Part shown: positions 35,810 to 43,574 of the stretch, one piece after another
Layout: the number at the start of each line of letters is the position of its first letter
Position numbering within the stretch: the first letter of the stretch is position 1
Notes under the pieces: generated by a model
Told to the model about the DNA's origin: nothing
What the model saw: the letters and a program-made list of their open reading frames with translations, nothing else
The model's database searches: none
Position numbers and translations under genes: made by a program
Origin: Candidatus Omnitrophota bacterium
GTDB taxonomy: Bacteria; Omnitrophota; JACPQZ01
NCBI GenBank assembly: GCA_016190205.1
Contig: JACPQZ010000076.1
Span: 52,167 to 116,166, forward strand
DNA length: 64,000 nt
Direction: 5' to 3'

Positions 35810-36790
35810 TCATGACTTTAACGAGAGCTTAACGGCCCAGCGAATGGCCTCGAGCATGGGGCGGGGGTTGGCCTTTCCCTTGCCGGCGATATCGAAGGCC
35901 GTGCCGTGGTCCGGCGCGGTGCGTATAAAAGGAAGCCCGATGGTGACGTTCACCGCCCGGTCGAAGGCGAGCATCTTTAAGGGGATGAGACCTTGGTCAT
36001 GATACATCGCCACTACGACGTCAAAACTTCCCCTGCGTGCAGTCCAAAAAGCCGAATCCGGGCTTAAAGGCCCCTCCACCCGAAACCCCCGCCGCCTCGC
36101 ACGGGCGATGGCAGGGCGAATCACCTTCTTTTCCTCACGGCCGGTTAAACCCCCTTCACCCGCATGGGGGTTGAGACCCAGAACCGCGACCCGTGGGTGC
36201 GCGATCTTAAAATATCTTTTGACGAAGCGGTGTGATCGCTCAATCGTGCGCGCGAGCCTTTGGGTGGTCAGAATGCGGCTTACGTCCCGAAACGGAACGT
36301 GGCGAGTCGCAAGGACCACGCGAATGGGCCCCCCCAGGAAAAGCATTTCGGCGTGCTGGACGCCCGCGCGGTACGCGAGATACTCTGTGACGCCTGGAAA
36401 CCGGAATCCCACCCCGTGTAGACCTTCTTTGCTGACGGGGGCGGTCACGAGCGCGGAAAGTCCTCCTTTGAGCGCAAGTAAAGTCCCATATTCCAGGCAC
36501 GCCAGGGCATAACGTGCCCCCTCCCGGCTGGGCCTGCCCGGCTTTGGCAGCGGACCATTCCAAGATAAAGATCGAATCCAGTCAAGACTCGTTAACATGC
36601 GCTTGGAGGCAAACTTGTTCAAAAGGCGGGGATCCCCGATCAAAAGACACCGGGACCTCGTCCCGGCTGGGATGTTCTTAAGCGCCCCGGCCACCACCTC
36701 CGGCCCCACCCCGGCCGGATCGCCCAGCGTGATGCCGATCAGAGACGATCCCGCCGTCGGATGCGGGTTCATTCTCTCAAGCCGCGACAT
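35810..36790 (-). CDS. pdxA: 4-hydroxythreonine-4-phosphate dehydrogenase PdxA
   Basis: About 326 residues; NAD-dependent step of pyridoxal phosphate synthesis by the DXP-dependent route. IGITLGDPAGVGPEVVAGAL, TAPVSKEGLHGVGFRFPGVT (substrate pocket), VLGLNPHAGEGGLTGREE and the metal-binding VVAMYHDQGLIPLKML are intact. The ATG at 36788-36790 overlaps the htpX-like end; the ATG at 36770-36772 is an alternative and neither has a strong ribosome site. Together with surA and ksgA it keeps a widespread gene order. Confidence 0.93.
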   Translation of the reverse strand: MSRLERMNPHPTAGSSLIGITLGDPAGVGPEVVAGALKNIPAGTRSRCLLIGDPRLLNKFASKRMLTSLDWIRSLSWNGPLPKPGRPSREGARYALACLEYGTLLALKGGLSALVTAPVSKEGLHGVGFRFPGVTEYLAYRAGVQHAEMLFLGGPIRVVLATRHVPFRDVSRILTTQRLARTIERSHRFVKRYFKIAHPRVAVLGLNPHAGEGGLTGREEKKVIRPAIARARRRGFRVEGPLSPDSAFWTARRGSFDVVVAMYHDQGLIPLKMLAFDRAVNVTIGLPFIRTAPDHGTAFDIAGKGKANPRPMLEAIRWAVKLSLKS

Positions 36791-38234
36791 AACTCTCAAT
36801 GCGGACCAGGCGGCCGCAGCGCCGGCAGATCATCTGGGGGGCTATGAAAGCGGGAGAGAGGGTCAGGGTCTGACCGCACCGGCAGGCGAATGATTCCCAT
36901 CCCGTCCCTCTTCGCCGGTGGATTTGGGGCGCCTCGTCCCCGCGCGCTCCCGAGGGCGCTTTCTTGCCCGCCGACACTCCTCGGCCCGCCAAAATGGCCG
37001 CGGCGGCGGCAAGCTGTGTGAGCGGGACATCCAGAACGCGCGAGCACTTGGGACATGTGATCGTCGAATGGTTAAACCGGGGAGGGATCTTGATCTTCAT
37101 TCCGCAGGCGCAAACCAAAAAGGCGAAGTCATTGATAGACCGCATCACATCCATGAGGTCGCGCGCTTGAGCCTTGCGGCCCCGCGGCTCCTCACTTGCA
37201 GGAGACGGGGCCCGAAGCGGGACCTCCGCTTTTTGAGAAAAGGCGGATGGAGGCAAAAGGGACGAGTCCCTTCCCCTGTAAAAAGAGGCATAGGCCTTTT
37301 GATAGCTGGCAAAGCCCGCCCCCTGCGCGATCGCCCTTAAGATACGGATGCGGTCAAGGATGGGCGGGTGCGTGTGCGTCAAACTCGAAGCGGCCCGCGG
37401 CTCAAAAATATACATCGGGGAAGTGATGGGATTTAAGACCGATGAGAACGAACCATCCTGGGAGATCTTCTCCAGGGCCGAGGCCAGGCCCTCGGGATAA
37501 CGCGTCAGGCGCACTGCACAGGCATCGGCGAGATATTCGCGTTTCCGGGAGAGAGAAAAGTAAAATATTTGCGCGAGGATGGGACCCAAAATCGCAAAGA
37601 CAAGCGCCGCCGCGAGGATCACCACCTGCGCCTGGCCCCCCACCCCGGCACGCCCTGCCGTGCGGTACCGGCGGCGCGAGCCGCCGCCAAACCACATGCC
37701 CCTTAAAAAGACGTGGGACAAAAGCCGGATGCTTCCCAGCACGATCCCCGCAAGCGTCATGTAATACACGTCGCGATTCGTGATGTGGCTCATCTCATGC
37801 GCGATGACGCCCTGCAGTTCATCGCGATTTAAGCGGGACACAAGCCCCGCCGTGACCGCGACGGCGCAGCGCTCCGGCTTAATTCCCGTGGCGAAGGCAT
37901 TCATGCCCGGGTCATCCATCACGTATACCCGGGGCATGTGCGCCAAATTGGACGCGATCTTCATCTCCTCCACCACGTTGAAAAGCTGGGGATAGAGCTC
38001 TTTCGAAACCTCTTCGGCGGCGCTCGAGGAAAGAAGGATCTGGTCTCCGGCCAAAAAACCGAGCGAGGTGAGAACAACCCAGATGAGCGCGGCCGCCCCG
38101 AGTCCATACACCGCACCCTCCGGCCCCAGCCAGGCGAGCCCTATGACACACCCCAGCCCTGCAAGGACCAGCCCTAGGAGAACCAAAAGGAGGACCGATT
38201 TCCTCTGGTTGGCTTGTATCAGTTCCCACATCAT
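36777..38234 (-). CDS. HtpX-like M48 membrane metalloprotease with C-terminal zinc ribbons
   Basis: A 485-residue protein. Two membrane helices (10-65), then the M48 zinc site VIAHEMSHI (143-151), another hydrophobic pair (about 155-235) and the third ligand region KREYLADACAVRLTRYP form the protease core, as in HtpX. Unlike HtpX it continues for about 150 residues: a low-complexity linker and two CxC ... CxxC ribbons at about 375-397 (CACGMKI ... CPKC) and 451-473 (CRCGQTL ... CRRC). The lemA neighbour is commonly linked to such proteases. It probably works on damaged membrane proteins; what the ribbons bind is unknown. Confidence 0.88.
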   Translation of the reverse strand: MMWELIQANQRKSVLLLVLLGLVLAGLGCVIGLAWLGPEGAVYGLGAAALIWVVLTSLGFLAGDQILLSSSAAEEVSKELYPQLFNVVEEMKIASNLAHMPRVYVMDDPGMNAFATGIKPERCAVAVTAGLVSRLNRDELQGVIAHEMSHITNRDVYYMTLAGIVLGSIRLLSHVFLRGMWFGGGSRRRYRTAGRAGVGGQAQVVILAAALVFAILGPILAQIFYFSLSRKREYLADACAVRLTRYPEGLASALEKISQDGSFSSVLNPITSPMYIFEPRAASSLTHTHPPILDRIRILRAIAQGAGFASYQKAYASFYRGRDSSLLPPSAFSQKAEVPLRAPSPASEEPRGRKAQARDLMDVMRSINDFAFLVCACGMKIKIPPRFNHSTITCPKCSRVLDVPLTQLAAAAAILAGRGVSAGKKAPSGARGDEAPQIHRRRGTGWESFACRCGQTLTLSPAFIAPQMICRRCGRLVRIESYVAA

Positions 38235-38261
38235 GAGCGCTGTAAAGCCGGCGGGCCGGTG

Positions 38262-38816
38262 CTAAAACTTGACCTGCGGGGCGGCGCGGTGCGCCGCATC
38301 GTCCATCTGGAAATATTCGCCCTGCTTAAACTGAAAGCACCCCGCAACCACATTGGAAGGGAACATCTGCAGTTTATTGTTATAGAAAAGGATTTGATCG
38401 TTGTAGCTCTGACGTGCAAAGGCGATTTTGTTCTCCGTGGAGCGGAGTTCCTCCTGCAGGGCCATGAAATTTTGGTTGGCCTTAAGCTCCGGATAATTTT
38501 CCACCACAAGAAAAAACTTGTTCACGGAATCCGTCAAGGCCCCTTCCGCGCGGGACTTTTCCCCCACGGATTGGGCACTCATGGCCTGCGAACGGGCGCG
38601 CGTTACGTTTTCGAGGGTCGCCCTTTCATGGCCCATATAACCCTTGACCGCCTCCAGGAGATTGGGGATAAGGTCATACCGCCGCTTAAGCTGCACGTCG
38701 ATCTGCGACCACGCGTTCTGGGTTTGATTCCTTAACGCCACGAGCGAGTTAAAGATCCCTATGAACATCAAAACCGCCAGGACGGCTGCGCCCAGCACAA
38801 TCCAAAGAATCATCAT
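38262..38816 (-). CDS. lemA: LemA family protein
   Basis: A 184-residue LemA. An N-terminal membrane helix (ILWIVLGAAVLAVLMFIGIF) is followed by the helical bundle with VALRNQTQNAWSQIDVQLKR, RYDLIPNLLEAVKGYMGHE, VENYPELKANQNFMALQEEL and STENKIAFARQSYND. The ATG at 38814-38816 overlaps the upstream stop as ATGA. LemA proteins are often encoded beside M48 proteases, as here. The molecular function is unknown. Confidence 0.93.
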   Translation of the reverse strand: MMILWIVLGAAVLAVLMFIGIFNSLVALRNQTQNAWSQIDVQLKRRYDLIPNLLEAVKGYMGHERATLENVTRARSQAMSAQSVGEKSRAEGALTDSVNKFFLVVENYPELKANQNFMALQEELRSTENKIAFARQSYNDQILFYNNKLQMFPSNVVAGCFQFKQGEYFQMDDAAHRAAPQVKF

Positions 38817-39226
38817 GGTCCTTCTCCTCCTCTCACTGTGTCTTGCGCTGCAAACACTTTCTGAAGGAACTGCCCCGTCGTGCGCGTGTCGCCGAGGCCC
38901 CCGCCCACCATAAGCTCGCCCAGCTCCCCCCGGTCGCACCAGAGCCCGTGCAGGCGCGGGCAGCGGTCTACGAGCACCTTCCGGTCTACGCCATGCGCCA
39001 CCTTCCTCATCCGCATCCGGCAGATGGGACAGCGCCTCTTTTTTTCACGGGACTTCAAGTCCTCCGCCCCGAACGACAAAAACACGCGAGCCCTCTCCGA
39101 GCCTTCCAGCAAAAGTTCCAACTCACCCTCATCGAGCCACACCCCCCCGCAGTCCATACAGTGGTCCAGCTCCACTTCATCTAGTTCCAGCACCACCATA
39201 GGATCTTTGCAGGCCGGGCAATTCAT
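38813..39226 (-). CDS. TFIIB-type zinc-ribbon protein (zf-TFIIB family)
   Basis: A 137-residue protein with two zinc ribbons of the bacterial zf-TFIIB family: CPACKDPMVVLELDEVELDH leading to CMDCGGVWLDEGELELLL (residues 3-40), and a second, CPICRMRMRKV ... DRCPRLHGLWCDRGELGEL (about 65-105). These small proteins are widespread and of unknown role. Both ends overlap their neighbours as ATGA (surA upstream, lemA downstream), so the three are made together. Confidence 0.85.
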   Translation of the reverse strand: MNCPACKDPMVVLELDEVELDHCMDCGGVWLDEGELELLLEGSERARVFLSFGAEDLKSREKKRRCPICRMRMRKVAHGVDRKVLVDRCPRLHGLWCDRGELGELMVGGGLGDTRTTGQFLQKVFAAQDTVRGGEGP

Positions 39227-40368
39227 TTGATCGAAATAAATGCCTCTTCTTTAAGTTCATTCACCCATGTCCGGAAGGCCGCAGAGAATTTTTCCTGGTA
39301 GAGCGCGTTCTCAATCTCATCGTTAACTTCTTGAAACGCAGGCAGGGATGCCTCCTGTCTCACATCCACCCTGAAGAAGTGGTAGCCCACGCGGGACTCG
39401 ACGGGGCCCGAAATTTCGCTCACCTTCAAAGAAAAGAGGGTCTTGTCAATCTCTTCCACCATTTCCCCCCGGGAAACGAACCCTAAGTCCCCGCCCTCGT
39501 CGCGGTTGGGGCCTTCGGAATACTGCTTGCAGACTTCCTCGAAGGGGGTCCCTTGCTCAAGAAGAGCGCGCACGCGCTCCAGTTTTTCAAGGACGAGGTC
39601 CTGACCCTCCACCGTTGCCTCGTCCTCCGCCTCCCCAAGGCCATCGCCGGCCGGGGCCTCATCTTCGGGGCGCGCCTTGCGTATGAGGATCATCCTGGCT
39701 CTAACCTTCTCCGGCGTCTTAAAATCGTCCGCATGAGCACTATAGTAATCTTGTATCTCCTTGGGAGATACGATGATACGAGATCTGACCTCCATTCCGA
39801 TAAGCTGCTGAATCAGGTGCTGGTCCCTGTACTTTTGCCTCAATTCTTCCAGCGAGAGCCCCTGCTCGCTCACAGCCTGATGGAAGGCTTCCTCCGATTC
39901 GAATTTTCCAATGACCTCGCGGACGCGCTCCTCCACCTGCTCGGCGCTCGCCTCGAGTCCCTTTTCACGCGCCCTCTGCAGAATGAGGTGATCCTCGATG
40001 ATCTGCCCCAGAATATCCCTGCGTGCCTCGGAGATCTTTCGCACAAGCCCTTCTCCCTGATAAACCGTCTGATACTGCGCGACAATGGGATTCAGGCGCT
40101 CCATGAGCTCGCTCTGCGTGACGATGTCTTCGTTGACGACCGCGACAATCCTGTCGACTACCTCTGCCACCGCTATAGATATAACAGGACGGAACCATGA
40201 TTCGGGAAGCGGGAAGCGGGAAGCGGGAAGCGAAAGAAACCAGATACCAGAAACCAGCAACCAGAAGAAACCAGTTACCAGAAACCAGAGATGGGGCGAA
40301 CGGATCTTTTTCTGGTATCTGGTATCTGGTATCCTCTGGTATCTGGTTACTGGTTTCTGGTTACTCAT
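39223..40368 (-). CDS. surA: SurA-like periplasmic peptidyl-prolyl isomerase, signal peptide encoded by a heptamer array
   Basis: A 381-residue chaperone. From residue 69 it is a normal SurA-type protein: EVVDRIVAVVNEDIVTQSEL, a SurA_N helical domain (to about 190) and one parvulin PPIase domain (about 225-345, EGPNRDEGGDLGFVSRGEM and SRVGYHFFRVD). Residues 1-62 are encoded entirely by ACCAGAT and GGGAAGC heptamer arrays, which give a basic start (VTRYQRIPDTRYQKKIR) and a hydrophobic run (LWFLVTGFFWLLVSGIWFL) ending LPAS, a plausible Sec signal. The ATG at 40366-40368 overlaps the mfd stop in ATGAGTAA. No other in-frame start lies nearer except a GTG that would leave no signal. Confidence 0.85.
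   Translation of the reverse strand: MSNQKPVTRYQRIPDTRYQKKIRSPHLWFLVTGFFWLLVSGIWFLSLPASRFPLPESWFRPVISIAVAEVVDRIVAVVNEDIVTQSELMERLNPIVAQYQTVYQGEGLVRKISEARRDILGQIIEDHLILQRAREKGLEASAEQVEERVREVIGKFESEEAFHQAVSEQGLSLEELRQKYRDQHLIQQLIGMEVRSRIIVSPKEIQDYYSAHADDFKTPEKVRARMILIRKARPEDEAPAGDGLGEAEDEATVEGQDLVLEKLERVRALLEQGTPFEEVCKQYSEGPNRDEGGDLGFVSRGEMVEEIDKTLFSLKVSEISGPVESRVGYHFFRVDVRQEASLPAFQEVNDEIENALYQEKFSAAFRTWVNELKEEAFISIK
40198..40368. repeat. Heptamer array palindrome lying inside the surA-like coding start
   Basis: GGGAAGC words (40205-40234), ACCAGAT/ACCAGAA words (40239-40290), a short centre, then TCTGGTA/TCTGGTT words (40314-40363). The ACCAGAT and TCTGGTA arrays are complements, so they form a hairpin of about 50 bp arms. 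The region is open in the surA frame. Confidence 0.9.
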
Positions 40369-42271
40369 GACGCCCACGCCCTCGTCCTTTCAACCGCTCC
40401 ACTTCCTGTTTCAGCAACTGACAGTACAAATCGAATCCCACTGCAATGATCCAGCCGTGCTGCTCCGACCCCAGGATATTGCCCGCCCCCCGTATCTCCA
40501 AGTCCTCCATCGCGATGTTAAACCCGGAACCCAGTTCCGTAAAGCGCTCGATCGCCTTGAGACGGCGGCTCCCCTTCTCTGGAATAACCTGCCTGCCGGG
40601 ATACAGGAAATAGGCATAGGCCTGCCGGTTAAACCGGCCCACGCGACCCCGCAACTGGTAGAGGTCGGCCAGCCCGAACTGATCGGCCCGGTTGACGATG
40701 AGTGTATTCGCGTTTGGGATGTCCAGCCCAGACTCAATGATGTTCGTCGCGACCAGGACATCCAGCTTTCCGTCCATAAACTTAAGGATGATCTCCTCAA
40801 GTTCATGTTCGTCCATCTGCCCGTGGCATATATCCATCTTAGCCTGCGGAACGAGCTTGCGCAAGCGTTCTGCCACATTTTCTATGCCCTCCACGCGGTT
40901 GTGCACGAAGAAAACCTGTCCCCCGCGCTTAAGCTCACGGCACATGGCATCCTGCACCACCTCATCGTTATAGGGCTCCACGTGAGTTTCGATGGGGACG
41001 CGGTTCTGGGGAGGAGTGCTCACGATCGAAAAATCCTTGATACCCATCAGAGACATATAGAGCGTTCGCGGGATAGGCGTCGCGGTGAGTGTCAGGACAT
41101 CCACCACGGTGCGGAAGGACTTGAGTTTCTCCTTGTGACGGACCCCGAAGCGCTGCTCCTCGTCGATCACCACGAGCCCCAGCTTCCGGAAGCGGATGTC
41201 TTTGGAAAGGAGCCGGTGCGTTCCGATAACGACGTCGCAGGAACCTTCGTCCAAAGCCTTAACCGTTTGTTTGAGTTCTTGAGAGCTTCGGAACCTAGAT
41301 AGCATTTGCACGTCGATAGGATATGGGGCGAACCGCTTCTTAAAGGTCCGGTAATGCTGTTCCGCGAGAATCGTGGTAGGCACGAGCAGAGCGGCCTGCT
41401 TGCCGCTCTCAACAGCCTTAAAAACCGCCCGGAGCGCCACCTCCGTTTTTCCGTAACCGACGTCGCCGCAGATGAGGCGATCCATAGGATAAAGGCGCTC
41501 CATGTCACGCTTGACCTCTTCGCTTGACCGGGTCTGGTCGAGCGTCTCCTCAAACTCGAACGACGCCTCCAGCTCCTTCTGCCACGCGCCGTCAGGCCCG
41601 AAGGCAAAACCCCGCTTCGCACGCCGAACAGCCTCCAGCCTCAATAAATCCTCGGCGAGATGACCCACCGCAAGCCGGGCCTTTTTCTTCATCCGCCCCC
41701 ATTCCGAGCCCTGCATCCGGCTCAATTTCGGGGCCCTTCCCCCCACCCCGACGTAGCGCCTCAAAAGCCCCGCCTGATCCACCGGGCAATAAAGCCTTTC
41801 ATTATCCGCGTATCGTATGACGAGGTGCTCGACCCGGCGGCGCTCAATCTCAAGGTACTCCCATCCCACGAAGCGGCCGATGCCATATTGAATGTGCACC
41901 ACGTGATCTCCGGGTTCCAGGGTGCGCAACTCATCGATGGGCGCGATCTCCCGCCATCCAAAGGGGGCCTCCTTGATTTGGGCGGGTTTAACGCAGCGGG
42001 CGGGGAGGATAACAACGCGCTGGTGGCTGGCGAGAAAGTGCCCTGCCTGATCGTCAAAGCTCCGCACAGAAATGACGGAATCTCCGGAAAACTCAACACG
42101 CAGGGGGCTGTGGTGGGTGATGGGGAAAATATCCACGAGCCCGCCGCGCACGCAAAAATCGCCCCGTTCCGCCACCCGGCGAACGCCCTGGTAGCCCAGC
42201 TCAACGAGGCGACTGGCAACTATGCTTGGCGAGCTTTTCTTATGTACTTCTACGGTGAGTAAATCAAACAC
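40361..42271 (-). CDS. mfd: Short Mfd-like transcription-repair coupling translocase
   Basis: A 636-residue protein, against about 1,150 for Mfd. The start (residues 20-90, LVELGYQGVRRVAERGDFCV, then LVDIFP) is the D2 part of the UvrB-homology region. The RNA-polymerase-interaction domain follows (about 117-185, PGDHVVHIQYGIGRFVGWEY), then a full RecG-type motor (Walker A GDVGYGKT, VVIDEEQRFG, TATPIPRTLYMSLMG, RGRVGRFNRQAYAYFLYPG). Missing are domain D1, D3 and the whole autoinhibitory D7: the frame ends after GFDLYCQLLKQEVERLKG. The GTG at 42269-42271 is preceded by an in-frame stop. It could be a working mini-Mfd or a remnant cut by the palindromes upstream. Confidence 0.82.
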   Translation of the reverse strand: MFDLLTVEVHKKSSPSIVASRLVELGYQGVRRVAERGDFCVRGGLVDIFPITHHSPLRVEFSGDSVISVRSFDDQAGHFLASHQRVVILPARCVKPAQIKEAPFGWREIAPIDELRTLEPGDHVVHIQYGIGRFVGWEYLEIERRRVEHLVIRYADNERLYCPVDQAGLLRRYVGVGGRAPKLSRMQGSEWGRMKKKARLAVGHLAEDLLRLEAVRRAKRGFAFGPDGAWQKELEASFEFEETLDQTRSSEEVKRDMERLYPMDRLICGDVGYGKTEVALRAVFKAVESGKQAALLVPTTILAEQHYRTFKKRFAPYPIDVQMLSRFRSSQELKQTVKALDEGSCDVVIGTHRLLSKDIRFRKLGLVVIDEEQRFGVRHKEKLKSFRTVVDVLTLTATPIPRTLYMSLMGIKDFSIVSTPPQNRVPIETHVEPYNDEVVQDAMCRELKRGGQVFFVHNRVEGIENVAERLRKLVPQAKMDICHGQMDEHELEEIILKFMDGKLDVLVATNIIESGLDIPNANTLIVNRADQFGLADLYQLRGRVGRFNRQAYAYFLYPGRQVIPEKGSRRLKAIERFTELGSGFNIAMEDLEIRGAGNILGSEQHGWIIAVGFDLYCQLLKQEVERLKGRGRGRHE

Positions 42272-42306
42272 GTCAACCCACTTTTACGTCGGGCCGATTT
42301 AAGCAG

Positions 42307-42531
42307 AGAACGCCCGGCCCGGCCCCTCGGGCCGCCTGCGGGCCGATCTCAAGCATCCAGGATACTGCACCCGGGGCCGGCACCCTTCTCCGCGAAACGT
42401 TCGCGCCCCAGCGAGGCGCTCACTCTGCATTTTTTGTGCACCGCAGCCCTCTTAAGCGAGCGGGCGGACCGTGCTGCACAAAAAATGAGGTTCGCTCCGA
42501 AGGGCGCCGCCCCCGGCTGCGATCGGCCCGC
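42307..42531. repeat. Large palindrome C
   Basis: Nested arms: GCGGGCCGATC (42338-42348) with GATCGGCCCGC (42521-42531); an imperfect GCACCCGGGGCCGGC-type arm (42367-42388) with its complement (about 42498-42519); and a perfect 13 bp pair CATTTTTTGTGCA (42428-42440) and TGCACAAAAAATG (42475-42487). The left flank, from 42307, repeats the outer arm of palindrome B (AGAACGCCCGGC). Confidence 0.75.
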
Positions 42532-42560
42532 TGGCCCCAGGGGTCGGATGACAGAAATTG

Positions 42561-42838
42561 AGAACGCCCGGCTCGGACCCTGAAGGCCGCTTCGGCTGTT
42601 TTAGGTGTTCTCCGCAGACGGCGAGGGATAGAGAACGGCTGCTGTCTGAGGCCCGATTCGAGCGCGATCCGCCGAAGGCGGAAAAATCAGCCAGTGGGCT
42701 GATTTTGGAAGCGCGAGTGCTTAATCGGGCCGAGTTCAGCCGTTCCCCGAGCCGGCCAGGAGAACACCGACCCCCTGGATGCTTGGTGGTACGGTGGGAA
42801 AACAGACGGCGGCCTGAAGGGGACGAGACGGGCGTTCT
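42561..42838. repeat. Large palindrome B
   Basis: Five nested arm pairs. Outer 30 bp arms (42561-42590 with 42809-42838) match at about 25 positions. Then GGTGTTCTCC (42604-42613 / 42759-42768), GAACGGCTG (42633-42641 / 42737-42745), GGCCCGATT (42650-42658 / 42723-42731) and, at the tip, AAAATCAGCC (42683-42692 / 42697-42706). It predicts one hairpin about 280 nt long. Confidence 0.8.
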
Positions 42839-42839
42839 A

Positions 42840-43002
42840 GAAGCTATCCCGAAACCCCCTTTCTGCTGCAATCGCTGCTTTTGGCCTGCGCCTTTGCGCC
42901 GCTCAGCTTGCGCACCGCTACGGGTGCGCGGCGCCTCACGCCGCTGCGGCTCGGCCTCAAAAGCAGCGATTTCGCTACGAAATGAGGTTTCGGGATAGCT
43001 TC
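42840..43002. repeat. Large palindrome A, directly after rplQ
   Basis: Perfect 17 bp outer arms GAAGCTATCCCGAAACC (42840-42856) and its complement (42986-43002), and a second arm pair AATCGCTGCTTTTGGCC (42869-42885) matched at about 42953-42971 with two extra bases. The centre has GTGCGC-rich small stems. It begins 11 bp after the rplQ stop, so it might serve as the operon's 3' end. Confidence 0.8.
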
Positions 43003-43012
43003 CAGTTTACGG

Positions 43013-43570
43013 TCAGGTGCCGCCGCGGCGGCGGAATATCGTGCGGAGCTTGCCTAGGAAGCTCTTCCCTTGGTCCTTCGGTCCGGGCTTAGTGTGCGGC
43101 GGGGCCTTGGGTTTGGCAGGTTTTTCAGCGGGCGTTTCCGCCTTGGGAGCCGCTTTCGGAGACTCCTCCTTCTTTTCCTTTTTGGGCTTGGGAGGCTTGG
43201 GCAGGGCCACCATCCGTTTTTCGACGAGTTCCAAAAGGGCCACAGGGGCACCATCGCCGCGGCGCCCGCCCAGATCCAGGATGCGCGTGTAACCCCCCTT
43301 ACGATCCTTGTAGAGCGGAGCTACCTCGTTGAAGAGCATCTTAACCAGCGACCGGTCCTTCAAAATGGCAAAGGCATGCCGGCGCGCCGCGAGGCTCCCC
43401 TCTTTGCCCAGCGTGATCATGCGGTCCGCGAGCCGGCCGGCCGCAGAGGCCTTGGCCGCAGTCGTCCGAATCCTCTGGTAACGGATAAGGCTTGAGACCA
43501 TGGCCCCCAGCATGGCTTCCCGGTGAGAACTCGTCCGGCCCAGTTTGGGCCCGCGTTTGGCGTGTCGCAT
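43013..43570 (-). CDS. rplQ: 50S ribosomal protein L17 with a long basic tail
   Basis: A 185-residue L17. The core (1-122: MRHAKRGPKLGRTSSHREAM, LIRYQRIRTTAAKA, RKGGYTRILDLGGRRGDGAP) is standard. A tail of about 60 residues rich in Lys, Pro, Ala and Glu follows and ends in KLRTIFRRRGGT. The tail is unusual for L17 but resembles those of RpsM and RplY here. It follows rpoA by 4 bp and is the last gene of the ribosomal cluster. Confidence 0.95.
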   Translation of the reverse strand: MRHAKRGPKLGRTSSHREAMLGAMVSSLIRYQRIRTTAAKASAAGRLADRMITLGKEGSLAARRHAFAILKDRSLVKMLFNEVAPLYKDRKGGYTRILDLGGRRGDGAPVALLELVEKRMVALPKPPKPKKEKKEESPKAAPKAETPAEKPAKPKAPPHTKPGPKDQGKSFLGKLRTIFRRRGGT

Positions 43571-43574
43571 GATT

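Larger units (their letters stand above)
42272..43012. other. Non-coding region with three giant palindromes between rplQ and mfd
   Basis: About 740 bp without a credible gene, GC-rich, and built almost wholly from nested inverted repeats, listed separately. The open frame 42452-42871 on the minus strand translates the palindromes and shows no domain I recognise. The ribosomal operon must end or be processed here. Confidence 0.7.

Noticed and set aside
40085-41302. A 405-codon open frame on the plus strand
   Set aside because: It is antisense to the clearly conserved surA-like and mfd-like genes and shows no domain. It is a shadow frame in GC-rich DNA.
42452-42871. A 139-codon minus-strand frame in the palindrome region
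   Set aside because: Its translation only reflects the inverted repeats, with no recognisable family and no ribosome site. I kept the region as non-coding.
42840-43002. RNase P RNA, tmRNA or 6S RNA in the palindromic region
   Set aside because: I looked for their conserved core sequences and saw none. The fold is a simple long hairpin.
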